Source: UBA1573 sp034005165 (GTDB lineage Bacteria > Pseudomonadota > Alphaproteobacteria > Micavibrionales > Micavibrionaceae). From it: a stretch of DNA of 64,000 nt. Position 1 is the first letter of the stretch. Each line of letters begins with the position of its first letter. The position numbers were made by a program, and so were the translations under genes. Under the pieces are notes generated by a model, which saw nothing but the letters and a program-made list of their open reading frames with translations, had not been told where the DNA came from and ran no database searches. The DNA lies in NCBI GenBank assembly GCA_034005165.1, contig JAVEVE010000007.1, positions 39,768-103,767 of the forward strand, given 5' to 3'. Shown here piece by piece: positions 16,737-25,421 of this stretch.

Positions 16737-18245
16737 TTATTGGAATGCGACTTCGTTGAAGCTCCGCAGCTTGCGACTGTGCAAGCGGTCTTCCCCAATG
16801 TCACGCAAAAGTGCCATAGTCAATAAGCCGATTTGTAAATGCTGCTCCACGCGCTGGCGATAAAAACTTTCAGCCATACCAGGGAGCTTCAACATACCGT
16901 GAAGAGGCTTATCCGAGACGCACAATAATGTCCCATAAGGTACGCGGAAACGAAAACCATTAGCGGCAATTGTTCCTGATTCCATATCCAATGCAATTGC
17001 ACGAGATTGACTGAGACGCGCATTTTTACGAATACTTGGACGGAGCTCCCAGTTTCTGTCATCAACAGATGCTACTGTTCCTGTCCGCATTATTTTCTTC
17101 AAATCATACCCTTCCAAGCCTGTAACCTGTGCTACGGCTTGCTCAAGCGTCAATTGAATTTCGGATAGCGCTGGAATCGGTATAGATGGGTGCAAATCGC
17201 GATAGAGAACATTGTCTTCGCGCAAGTATCCGTGTGCCAAACAATAATCCCCGAGATTCTGTGAATTACGAAGCCCTGCACAGTGGCCCAGCATAATCCA
17301 TGCATGCGGACGCAAGACTGCGATATGGTCTGTAATTGTTTTGGCGTTGGATGGGCCGACACCGATATTGACCATGGTAATGCCAGATCCATCTGCACGC
17401 TTTAGGTGATAAGCCGGCATTTGAGGCATACGACGTGCCCCATCACCTTTGCTGTCATTCGGCATATTTGCAATATTCTTGTTATAGGTCACGACATTGC
17501 CCGGCTCCACAAAGGCAGTATATTCCGCCTTACTTTCCCGCAGCTTCGGATCGTCGGTTTCCATCATAGTCTGATGAGCAATCTTGACGAATTCATCAAT
17601 ATAGAATTGATAGTTTGTGAAGATCACATAGTTTTGAAAGTGAGCTGCATTTGTACCTGTATAGTGACGCAAGCGCAAAACAGACATATCAACGCGCGGC
17701 GCAGTAAAAAGAGACAGAGGAGCATCATCCCCGTCTGAAGGGAAGTGCGTCCCGTTTGCAATTTCGTCATCCATAATCGACAAATCTGGCAGATCAAATA
17801 CGTTCGGCAGAGCCTCCATATGGCGCGGCGTCAAATCCCCTTCGACATGGAAATCTTCACCCAAAACAAAATGAATAGGCATTGGTGTATCACTGATCCC
17901 GACTTCAACAGGAACTTCATGATTTTTAAGGAGTAAACGTATCTGCTCGCGGTAATAATGTCCAAAAATATCCGGACGTGTCAGTGTCGTCGAATATGTT
18001 CCGGGACGTGGAACAAAACCATATGATAGCCTTGAGTCAACACGCTTGGCATTATCAACTTTAATTTTAAGATACGGATAGCATTCTGTAATGCGCTCGG
18101 TTTTGAAATCCTTACTCTTGGAAAATGCATCGAATTCTTCAAGCAAGTGGTTGCGCCCCGCCTCGTAGAGTTCGGTGATGCATTGCAGCGCTTCGTCTGC
18201 ATCGGTAAATTTATATACCTTATTGAATGATTTCAAAAATGACAT
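16737..18245 (-). CDS. amn: AMP nucleosidase
   Basis: Hydrolyses AMP to adenine and ribose 5-phosphate, an adenylate-level control enzyme. At 502 residues it has the two-part build of Amn: an N-terminal regulatory region (SYGFVPRPGTYSTTLTRPDI) and a C-terminal nucleoside-phosphorylase fold with MVNIGVGPSNAKTITDHI, WIMLGHCAGLRNSQNLGDY, ALDMESGTIAANGFRFRVPY and LCVSDKPLHG. It stands alone, converging on purK, and is downstream of ftsY on the same strand with a gap of 75 bases, so it may have its own promoter. The link to purEK next door is metabolic. Confidence 0.95.
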   Translation of the reverse strand: MSFLKSFNKVYKFTDADEALQCITELYEAGRNHLLEEFDAFSKSKDFKTERITECYPYLKIKVDNAKRVDSRLSYGFVPRPGTYSTTLTRPDIFGHYYREQIRLLLKNHEVPVEVGISDTPMPIHFVLGEDFHVEGDLTPRHMEALPNVFDLPDLSIMDDEIANGTHFPSDGDDAPLSLFTAPRVDMSVLRLRHYTGTNAAHFQNYVIFTNYQFYIDEFVKIAHQTMMETDDPKLRESKAEYTAFVEPGNVVTYNKNIANMPNDSKGDGARRMPQMPAYHLKRADGSGITMVNIGVGPSNAKTITDHIAVLRPHAWIMLGHCAGLRNSQNLGDYCLAHGYLREDNVLYRDLHPSIPIPALSEIQLTLEQAVAQVTGLEGYDLKKIMRTGTVASVDDRNWELRPSIRKNARLSQSRAIALDMESGTIAANGFRFRVPYGTLLCVSDKPLHGMLKLPGMAESFYRQRVEQHLQIGLLTMALLRDIGEDRLHSRKLRSFNEVAFQ

Positions 18246-18320
18246 AGACAGATTCCTTTATGTCTATGATAAAGGAAAACATCTCGGACGTCTACGGGAT
18301 GAACGATATCCTCTTTTTTT

Positions 18321-19487
18321 CTAGCTGGGCAGCCCGACTAATGTCTTAGCAAACTCATCAGGATGAAAGGCTTGCAAATCTTCAATATCCTCTCCAACAC
18401 CGACAGCATAGATAGGAAGTCCAAACTTATCCGCCAAGGCCACGACTACGCCGCCTTTTGCAGAACCGTCCAACTTGGTTACAACCAGCCCGGTTAATTG
18501 GACAATACCCGAGAATGTCTCAACCTGAGAGATAGCATTTTGCCCTGTCGTTGCGTCTAGAACCAGAATAACCTCATGCGGGACATTCTCGTCCTTTTTC
18601 TTTAGGACGCGAGAAATTTTCTCAAGCTCCGCCATCAAATTAGCTTTGTTATGCAGGCGTCCTGCTGTATCAATCAGCAACAAATCTACATTCTCGGCCA
18701 CCGCTTTTTCATAGGCACTGTATGCCAATGCCGCAGAATCTGATCCTATTTCACTGGAAATCAGGGGACACTTGGTACGATCAGCCCAGATTTGCAGTTG
18801 TTCGATCGCTGCTGCACGGAAAGTATCTCCAGCCGCCATCATGACTTTTTTATGCTGTCTGTAATGAAACTGGTAGGCAAGCTTTCCGATCGTCGTTGTC
18901 TTCCCAACCCCATTGACCCCGCATACCAAAACTGTCCTTGGGCCATTTTCCGCCCGTTCAACATTCAACTCACGTTCGTTCTTTTTGAGGATTGTCGCGA
19001 TCTCTTCCGCCAATGCTATCTGAACTTCTTGTGTGGAGTTTTCTTTATCAAACTTTCTTTCTTTCAAAGACTGAACAAGGCGCGCGGCAGTTGACGGCCC
19101 CAAATCAGCAGAAATCAGCAAATCTTCCAATTCTTCCAAAGTTTGAGCATCGGGTTTCTTTTTCGAGAACAAATCTCCAAGACCGCTGCCGATTTTTCCT
19201 GAGGATTTTGACAGACCTCCCGTCAGACGGGATAACCATCCGCCCCCCATATCTTCTTTTTTAACTTCAGGCTTTGGCTCTGATTTAGCATACGGAATTT
19301 CTTCGAGCTCATCGATTACTTCCGTCTCTGTTTCGTTCAGTTCATGCTTTTCAAATTCAGGATCAAGCTCCGCCTCATATTCCACAGGAGGCTCGATGGC
19401 AGGGTCATTCGGATTGTGAACAATCTTGTCTTCGGCTTCTTCTCTCTCTTGTCGAGCGGACTTATTTTTCTTACGCCAGAATAACAT
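18321..19487 (-). CDS. ftsY: Signal recognition particle receptor FtsY
   Basis: GTPase receptor that docks the SRP (Ffh plus RNA) at the inner membrane for cotranslational insertion. The 388-residue protein has an acidic, low-complexity N-terminal A domain (about residues 1-80), an N domain from about SRLTGGLSKSSGKIG, and the G domain with CGVNGVGKTTTIGKLA, DTFRAAAIEQL, LIDTAGRLHNK, LVVTKLDGSAKGG and GVGEDIEDLQAF. Its partner ffh is in the same window, about 6 kb away on the other strand. It follows mtaB by 72 bases, as in many alphaproteobacteria. Confidence 0.97.
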   Translation of the reverse strand: MLFWRKKNKSARQEREEAEDKIVHNPNDPAIEPPVEYEAELDPEFEKHELNETETEVIDELEEIPYAKSEPKPEVKKEDMGGGWLSRLTGGLSKSSGKIGSGLGDLFSKKKPDAQTLEELEDLLISADLGPSTAARLVQSLKERKFDKENSTQEVQIALAEEIATILKKNERELNVERAENGPRTVLVCGVNGVGKTTTIGKLAYQFHYRQHKKVMMAAGDTFRAAAIEQLQIWADRTKCPLISSEIGSDSAALAYSAYEKAVAENVDLLLIDTAGRLHNKANLMAELEKISRVLKKKDENVPHEVILVLDATTGQNAISQVETFSGIVQLTGLVVTKLDGSAKGGVVVALADKFGLPIYAVGVGEDIEDLQAFHPDEFAKTLVGLPS

Positions 19488-19559
19488 TTTTGGACCTCAT
19501 ATATTTACTACTGTCTTAGCACAGTTTCTCTAGGAATACCAAGTCGTTTAGGGACAAAC

Positions 19560-20831
19560 TTATGCGGCAATTTTACCTATTAAACGGTGACCTTCTATTC
19601 CCGTTGTCAGGACTGTTTTTAACGCGCCTATAGGGCAATCCTGATCCAGAACAACTTCAGCAAAATGTTGGGTTCTACCAATATTTCCTTGTTCTACGAT
19701 TACTTGATATGTTGCATTCTTTCTGGATTCGTTAAATCTTGCCAACTGCAAATTCCCCAGATCCCGAAGGCTCTGGGCACGATCTTTTCGCACTTGCATA
19801 TCAACTTGGGGCATTTTTGCTGCCGGCGTTTGCGGACGAGATGAGTACGGGAACACATGAAGAAATGTTAGATTACATTGCTCAACCAGATCCATTGTAT
19901 TTTCAAACATTTCGTCTGTCTCTGTCGGGAATCCTGCAATAATATCTGCCCCGAAAACCATGTCAGGGCGAAGCTTTCTGGCACGTTTGCATACTTCGAT
20001 TACATCTTCACGCGAATGACGACGTTTCATGCGCTTCAGGATCATATTATCCCCAGCTTGAACAGAGAGATGCAAATGCGGCATCAAACGTGGTTCATTT
20101 TCAATCAGACACCACATGTCTTCGTCTATTTCGACTGGGTCCAGTGATGACAGTCTCAAACGCGGCAGCTCGGGAACCTCGCGGAACAATACTTTCATCA
20201 TATAGCCGAGAGACGGCTCTCCGGGTAAGTCTTTGCCGTAGGATGTGACATCCACACCGGAAAGAACAACCTCGTTATACCCTTGCCCAACCAGTTTTTT
20301 AACCTGAAGAATTATATCATCAAGAGGAACGGAGCGCGAATTGCCTCGTCCATAAGGAATAATGCAAAATGTACAGCGATGATCACATCCGTTTTGCACT
20401 TGAATAAATGCGCGTGCGTGACCTTCAAATCCTTCAAGAAGATGTCCGGCAGTTTCACGTACGGACATGATGTCGTTTACGATAAGCTTTTCAGTTGTGT
20501 CACCTGTCCAGGTTTCTGCTTTGAGTTTGGCGTGGTTTCCAATCACCTGATCGACTTCCTCCATTTCGGAATAAGTCTCAGGCTTGATCTGCGCAGAACA
20601 TCCCGTCACAATAATTTTTGCATTCGGATTGTCGCGTTTTGCTCTCCGAATTGCTTGCCTCGCCTGACGCTCAGCTTCTGCTGTAACTGCGCACGTATTG
20701 AAGATAATCGCATCTCCTATGCCTGCGTTGCGGGCATGGGCTTTCATCACTTCACTTTCATAGACGTTAAGGCGGCAGCCAAAAGTCTGCACTTGTGGTG
20801 AACTTTTTGATTTGTCGTGCATTTCTTCCAT
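19560..20831 (-). CDS. mtaB: tRNA t6A37 methylthiotransferase MtaB
   Basis: Radical-SAM enzyme that adds a methylthio group to t6A37 of tRNAs reading ANN codons. The N-terminal UPF0004 domain (TFGCRLNVYESEV, NTCAVTAEAERQARQAIR, VTGCSAQI) gives three cluster cysteines, the radical-SAM motif is NGCDHRCTFCIIPYGRG (C-x3-C-x2-C), and a C-terminal TRAM region follows. The start is uncertain: ATG 20870, 20831 and 20822 are all in frame; only the later two have purine-rich sequence nearby, and relatives begin shortly before TFGCRLN. In many alphaproteobacteria dapF lies directly upstream; here a three-gene block separates them. Confidence 0.94.
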   Translation of the reverse strand: MEEMHDKSKSSPQVQTFGCRLNVYESEVMKAHARNAGIGDAIIFNTCAVTAEAERQARQAIRRAKRDNPNAKIIVTGCSAQIKPETYSEMEEVDQVIGNHAKLKAETWTGDTTEKLIVNDIMSVRETAGHLLEGFEGHARAFIQVQNGCDHRCTFCIIPYGRGNSRSVPLDDIILQVKKLVGQGYNEVVLSGVDVTSYGKDLPGEPSLGYMMKVLFREVPELPRLRLSSLDPVEIDEDMWCLIENEPRLMPHLHLSVQAGDNMILKRMKRRHSREDVIEVCKRARKLRPDMVFGADIIAGFPTETDEMFENTMDLVEQCNLTFLHVFPYSSRPQTPAAKMPQVDMQVRKDRAQSLRDLGNLQLARFNESRKNATYQVIVEQGNIGRTQHFAEVVLDQDCPIGALKTVLTTGIEGHRLIGKIAA

Positions 20832-20993
20832 ATCCCCGCTATGCCAGAAATATAATGAAAAAACAACCATAATATGATTACGTTAAATACATACTTGTTG
20901 ACCATCGGTCGTAATCAGCTGATATTTCAATAATAAGGAACGCTTCGATAGAAGAAGCTTAAAAGTTAGAACAAGTCCGGAGTACAATCTTCT

Positions 20994-21869
20994 ATGGTTA
21001 TTTACCTCCTTTTTAAGGCGGCAAGCAGAATACGTTCTCTCCGGCTCCTGAAAGAATTCAAATTATCTGCACAGTTTAACCTGACTACTCCCCAATCTTC
21101 CTCGCAGCACTGCGGTCAAGACTCGCACCATCCGTGGGCACATGTTCTGCCAAATTCGTATGATTTGACCATGTTTCCGTTTACGGATGTTATGAACAGT
21201 CTGGGTTTATTCCAATCTGCCGGGATGCGCCGTCCGAGTGATAGCGAGCGCATAACTTTATTAGACCAGCTAATGGAGCTTCAAATCCGCCACTCCTTTG
21301 ATAGGCCCAAGGATGGCATCAAGCGCGTAATTTCAGGAGACCACGCCATCAACCAGATCAAAGATATCTGGATTGCCAAAGGATTTGGGCAACAAAGTCT
21401 GATTTATGTAGACTTTATACGCCCTGACCAACTTTTTCCTGCAAATCCTCCCAAATCCTATACATTGCTACTCATTGCCGATCACTCTGCTTCTCAGGGA
21501 TTAGGGCATATTCATTTCTATATATGCGGATTAAATAGATATTCTCCCAATACGCAGGTATATCAGGGACTGGAATACATGCCCTATGAAATCATGTATA
21601 TGGACGCGGACAAAAACCTGAAACATTACAGATTTGGTGGAGTGACAGAAGAGCTTGCCATTAAATCATTCTGTTATGGCGCTAGCGCGGTAAACCAGAT
21701 TTATCGGGGAGAGAAGCTGTGCCCCGAAGAAAATTCCCAAATCATGATGGCTCAATGGGAAAGCGCCTTGGCCCATTATAATCGGCTAGTTCTGGACATT
21801 CAGACCAATCGCTTCCATCCTGTCCCCGCGCCCCCACTCACTTCTGCCCGCCCCAAACACACTCCATAG
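20994..21869 (+). CDS. Unrecognised protein, first gene of a three-gene cassette
   Basis: A 291-residue protein with no family I recognise. Its first 20 residues are hydrophobic and basic, the middle is helical (ERITLLDQLMELQIRHSF) and the second half alternates strands (YTLLLIADHSA, GHIHFYICGLN, MPYEIMYMDADKN) before a helix SFCYGASAVNQIYRGEKL. That last helix resembles segments in the next two products. The C-terminus is Pro-rich. A GGAG lies 11 bases before the ATG, a long spacing, and later Met codons such as the one before FPFTDVMNSLG are possible starts. It diverges from mtaB. Function unknown. Confidence 0.7.
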   Translation: MVIYLLFKAASRIRSLRLLKEFKLSAQFNLTTPQSSSQHCGQDSHHPWAHVLPNSYDLTMFPFTDVMNSLGLFQSAGMRRPSDSERITLLDQLMELQIRHSFDRPKDGIKRVISGDHAINQIKDIWIAKGFGQQSLIYVDFIRPDQLFPANPPKSYTLLLIADHSASQGLGHIHFYICGLNRYSPNTQVYQGLEYMPYEIMYMDADKNLKHYRFGGVTEELAIKSFCYGASAVNQIYRGEKLCPEENSQIMMAQWESALAHYNRLVLDIQTNRFHPVPAPPLTSARPKHTP

Positions 21870-21959
21870 CTATATTGAGTAAAGAGTCTGTGCATTTCTA
21901 TATTTTCCTATTTACTCCCAGAAAGAAATTATGATAACTGGAGGAAAGAGGTTTGTAAT

Positions 21960-23591
21960 ATGACAAAAAATAACCCTATACATGAACAGGATAAACCATC
22001 AAAAGAGATATACGACTATACCCAAGGCGTTCCTTTTGACGGTGTTGAGCGTTTTTTCCAACTTGGTTCTCCCCTATTCAACGAGATTGATCTCCCTGAT
22101 ACAACGCACCCGCTAATTCGAACATGCGGTCAAATTCTGGAATTCTTTGAGGACTATCATGCCGGCGCGTTCCTAGATGATCAGCTTAAGGTCGTGTTTG
22201 ATAAAATTGGATATCATGCCCATGCAGGCGGAGAGTGTTTTGTCTACGGAACGTATACTACCGAGGAAGATGGCAAAACTTTTAATAACTTTTTTGTGAC
22301 AGCATTTAACCGATCTCCGGAGCGAGATAACCCTGACCTCGAAGAAATTACTGCCCATGCATGGATTTCTGGAGAAATTCATACTGGTTATGATGATGCA
22401 GGAAAAGAGCGCGACTATTTTGCCCCTAGTATGATTCTGATTCCGTTTGTTGACCCTGAAAATCCGGACCTGATTGAACTATCCCATAATGAACTGGACC
22501 CCTCAAAACTGCATGACGTGTGCCACTGCATGCTTTTTCTGGAGTCAGCCCTTCAAACATTTGCAACAGGCTATGATTTTCATGCCTTTGAAATAGAAAA
22601 AAATTCATTTGCATACTCTGATCCTCAAAAGTTCATTTGGGAATATCTGAAGAAAAGTACAGACAGAACCTATATCAGCCTTGATGAGGAGATTAGGGAC
22701 CTTAAAGAAGGTTTGAATCTTATGTATGAAACAACGCCACATGTTTTTTCTGAACCTGAAGAAGGAGATAAAAATACGCCATCAGATTTGTCGGCTGCTA
22801 CAGATTTTTCTACGGCAGCTAATTCTGAATCCGGTTCCCTACACATCGAACCTGCGATCCCTCAAGAAAATCTGTTCGGCTTGTTTCAAATGGACAACTC
22901 AGACTTCTTCCACTTAACAGAAAATGCAGACATAAACGCAGAAGTCTTCGATATCATACAGGGCATGCTAGATATGGCCGAATGCCCAGCGGCAAGCGAC
23001 TTGAATAGCGATGCCCCTGTTGCAAACATTTCCCTTCATTTCAAGAAAAATGATATGAATGCTATAGCTGCATTTGTGGATTATGATTTTCAAGGCCCTA
23101 ATGGAAAAGAAAGACGCGGAATTCTTGTTGCCGGACAAGAGGAGACATTTCTGTCTAACGGAGAGAAAGTTACGGGATATCGCCCTTATTGTGTTGTTGC
23201 AGGTTACTTCTATCAACCAGAAGGAGAGACAACAATTCTGTTTCAAGCTCCAAATATCCATATCCGGTTTAATCGGAAGCCTCATACTTACGGAGTAAAT
23301 GACAGTATTGTTTTTCTAGACGGCCCGGACCATTTAATGAATGGATTATGCTATGCCGATGAAGCTATTCAATTTATCGAAAGAGGATGCAGATTGGACA
23401 CACTTGTTCATACAAAATGGGCAGATGCCCCCGATGAACTTATAGGCCAAGCGTTTGCAAATGTATGCGGACGAACGATTGACGAATACGAGCAACAAAT
23501 CAATCGGGATGCTGACAGTGTTTACGAAGAAGAACTCGGCAAAGGTGCTGACTACCGATTCTTTTACCCCTACCCAACTATAAAAATGTAA
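21960..23591 (+). CDS. Unrecognised acidic protein, possibly two repeats of one domain
   Basis: A 543-residue soluble, acidic protein with no signal peptide and no family I can name. It looks like two similar halves joined by a Ser/Glu-rich linker near residues 250-300. Each half is strand-rich and then has a helix with a shared pattern: HDVCHCMLFLESALQTFATG in the first and GLCYADEAIQFIERGCRLD in the second. Both neighbours carry a comparable helix (C/A-Y-x-x-x-A-x-x-x-[IL]-x-x-G). A strong AGAGG site lies eight bases before the ATG. The gene is 90 bases after the first cassette gene and 14 before the third, so the three are probably cotranscribed. Confidence 0.78.
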   Translation: MTKNNPIHEQDKPSKEIYDYTQGVPFDGVERFFQLGSPLFNEIDLPDTTHPLIRTCGQILEFFEDYHAGAFLDDQLKVVFDKIGYHAHAGGECFVYGTYTTEEDGKTFNNFFVTAFNRSPERDNPDLEEITAHAWISGEIHTGYDDAGKERDYFAPSMILIPFVDPENPDLIELSHNELDPSKLHDVCHCMLFLESALQTFATGYDFHAFEIEKNSFAYSDPQKFIWEYLKKSTDRTYISLDEEIRDLKEGLNLMYETTPHVFSEPEEGDKNTPSDLSAATDFSTAANSESGSLHIEPAIPQENLFGLFQMDNSDFFHLTENADINAEVFDIIQGMLDMAECPAASDLNSDAPVANISLHFKKNDMNAIAAFVDYDFQGPNGKERRGILVAGQEETFLSNGEKVTGYRPYCVVAGYFYQPEGETTILFQAPNIHIRFNRKPHTYGVNDSIVFLDGPDHLMNGLCYADEAIQFIERGCRLDTLVHTKWADAPDELIGQAFANVCGRTIDEYEQQINRDADSVYEEELGKGADYRFFYPYPTIKM

Positions 23592-23605
23592 GGTAGATTT
23601 TTGTA

Positions 23606-24406
23606 ATGAGTATTCTTGATAGACTTTTGGGAAGACCCCCTGCACCCGTTTCTATTCCACGCGGCGCCGTATCAATACCGGCAGATTATCTGGGACTGAA
23701 TGCCAAATACGCAGGGACTGACGCTACGCATGCCTATTTCCCTCTCATGAAAATACTGAAAGGATTTTTACTTTTCGACAGAAATCTCTATTTGACGAAT
23801 GTCAATAAAGATGGCCTTGATGCTTCTGTTGATTTTCTGACCGATACGCATGAATGCCTTGGAACAATGACAGCACAACACCTCTCCAATAAAGGTAACC
23901 GCGAGGTTATTGATTATTGTGAGGCTTTCCATGAAGAAACCAGCGGATATCTAAGCTATCTCGAGTATAGAGTCTCTTTGAAAGATCAATTCGACCGTGC
24001 CGTCAAATTCGATTGGTCCTCACTTATTATGGGGAAATTTAATCTGGATGGGGACGGCAAATTACTTACACTTATGTTCTGCATAACAGGCTTTAATATT
24101 ATGCCTAATGACGGGCAAAATCAGGCTCATATTGTTCCCGTGGATGTGTTTTGCCGATCAGGCGAAGATGGGCTTTTGGTCCCCTCTAATGCCATTTCAT
24201 TAACATCCGCCATGGCTTATGCCAATCAAGCGTTTATACAGCTTGCGGGTGGAATGAAATTTGACCCCTCGGCAAATGAAACATGGTTTGAAGACCGTAG
24301 ACTGGAAGAGGCCGATAGAATTTGTGGGTCTCTGGAAAGCAGAACTATGGCGAGCTTAGATGAAGATATACTTCAATATGAACGCTTATGTGGGCTTGCT
24401 CCCTAA
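23606..24406 (+). CDS. Unrecognised protein, third gene of the cassette
   Basis: A 266-residue protein without signal peptide or recognised family. It starts MSILDRLLGRPPAPVSIPRG, has a helical middle (REVIDYCEAFHEETSGYLSY), a strand-rich part (LLTLMFCITGFNIM, AHIVPVDVFC) and the helix AMAYANQAFIQLAGGMKFD, which lines up with the GLCYADEAIQFIERGCRLD helix of the preceding product. The start is 14 bases after the previous stop with AAGG upstream. It converges on dapF with four bases between the stops. The tail is rich in Glu/Asp. Function unknown. Confidence 0.78.
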   Translation: MSILDRLLGRPPAPVSIPRGAVSIPADYLGLNAKYAGTDATHAYFPLMKILKGFLLFDRNLYLTNVNKDGLDASVDFLTDTHECLGTMTAQHLSNKGNREVIDYCEAFHEETSGYLSYLEYRVSLKDQFDRAVKFDWSSLIMGKFNLDGDGKLLTLMFCITGFNIMPNDGQNQAHIVPVDVFCRSGEDGLLVPSNAISLTSAMAYANQAFIQLAGGMKFDPSANETWFEDRRLEEADRICGSLESRTMASLDEDILQYERLCGLAP

Positions 24407-24410
24407 TAAA

Positions 24411-25250
24411 TCAGGACTGCATTTCACCATAAAAACTGTAGGAAACAGGCCCCGTCATGTAGACGCGATTGTCTGATTCTCTCCACTCTACTTGCAAGTT
24501 TCCCCCATCCATCTGGATTGTTACTTTTCGGTCGGTATATGATCTGCGCATAGCGGCAACGGCCGAGGCACATGCTCCTGACCCGCAAGCCAGTGTTATT
24601 CCTGTGCCACGTTCCCAAACACGCATTCTTAATGTTTGGCGATCTTTAACATGGACAAATTCAACATTTGTCTTTTGTGGAAATAATGCATGCTTTTCAA
24701 TTTGCGGTCCGATTTCGGATACCTGAAAATCTTCAATCCCTGCCCCAACGAAGAAAATTGTATGAGGATTGCCCATGCTAACGCAAACAGGAAGATTTTC
24801 TGAATCATCGCTTTCAGAAGATGTCGGTAGCTTGATGGGAATAAATTTTGTATCGCACTCTGTTACAAGAGGAATTTGCTGCCAATCCAAACGAGGCTCC
24901 CCCATATCGACAGTTACAAGATCGTCATTAGACCGCACACATGAGAGCATTCCCGAAATAGTCTCTATGGTGATTTGGTTGGCATTCTTCTCCCTGAGAA
25001 TAATATCTCCAACGCAGCGTGCAGCATTTCCACACATCCCCGCTTCGGAACCATCAGGGTTATAGATTCCCATGTAGATATCAGCCTTATCACTTTTACG
25101 GAGGAAAATTGCCTGATCGCAGCCGACGCCGAAACGCCGACAAGCAACTTGTTTTGCCTTGGCCGAGAAGTCGTTAACCTCTTGATTTCGTGTGTCAATT
25201 ATCACAAAATCGTTACCTAATCCGTGCATTTTTCTGAATTTTAAAGCCAT
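24411..25250 (-). CDS. dapF: Diaminopimelate epimerase
   Basis: Converts L,L- to meso-diaminopimelate for lysine and peptidoglycan. The 279-residue protein has FRKMHGLGNDFVIIDTRN at the N-terminus, the first active-site cysteine in GMCGNAARCV and the second in LACGSGACASAVAAMR, the two-base cofactor-free racemase arrangement. MGNPHTIFFV is also diagnostic. GAGGAG precedes the ATG. It diverges from ffh and converges on the cassette genes; mtaB and ftsY, its usual downstream partners, are displaced by 3.5 kb. Confidence 0.97.
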   Translation of the reverse strand: MALKFRKMHGLGNDFVIIDTRNQEVNDFSAKAKQVACRRFGVGCDQAIFLRKSDKADIYMGIYNPDGSEAGMCGNAARCVGDIILREKNANQITIETISGMLSCVRSNDDLVTVDMGEPRLDWQQIPLVTECDTKFIPIKLPTSSESDDSENLPVCVSMGNPHTIFFVGAGIEDFQVSEIGPQIEKHALFPQKTNVEFVHVKDRQTLRMRVWERGTGITLACGSGACASAVAAMRRSYTDRKVTIQMDGGNLQVEWRESDNRVYMTGPVSYSFYGEMQS

Positions 25251-25364
25251 ATTCTCCTCCAGATCTCAAAAGATAGAATATTTACTTGATCTTTAAAGCG
25301 CAATAGGGCATAAAACCTTCAAATTTTAGCCCGCTCGCTTTGTAATTAAGCGCCCAAGGGTGTC

Positions 25365-25394
25365 CCGCAGTCGGCGAAGTCTCGCTCACTGCGG
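25365..25394 (+). promoter_or_regulatory. Stable hairpin in the ffh leader
   Basis: A 7-bp outer stem CCGCAGT / ACTGCGG encloses a second 4-bp stem GCGA / TCGC with an AGTC loop; a two-base by two-base internal loop lies between them. It sits 27 bases before the ffh ATG. There is no T tract right after it, so it is not a plain terminator. It may protect the mRNA or control ffh. It lacks the conserved asymmetric loop of SRP RNA. Confidence 0.5.
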
Positions 25395-25421
25395 CAAAAG
25401 TGCTATTGAGGATTTTAAGAT

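Noticed and set aside
20994..24406. The three-gene block as a phage-defence island
   Set aside because: No nuclease, helicase, ATPase, TIR or transmembrane effector motif is visible, and no mobile-element gene is near; calling it defence would be a guess.
25260..25420. 4.5S/SRP RNA gene next to ffh
   Set aside because: The hairpin there lacks the conserved GGAA loop and the asymmetric internal loop of SRP RNA.
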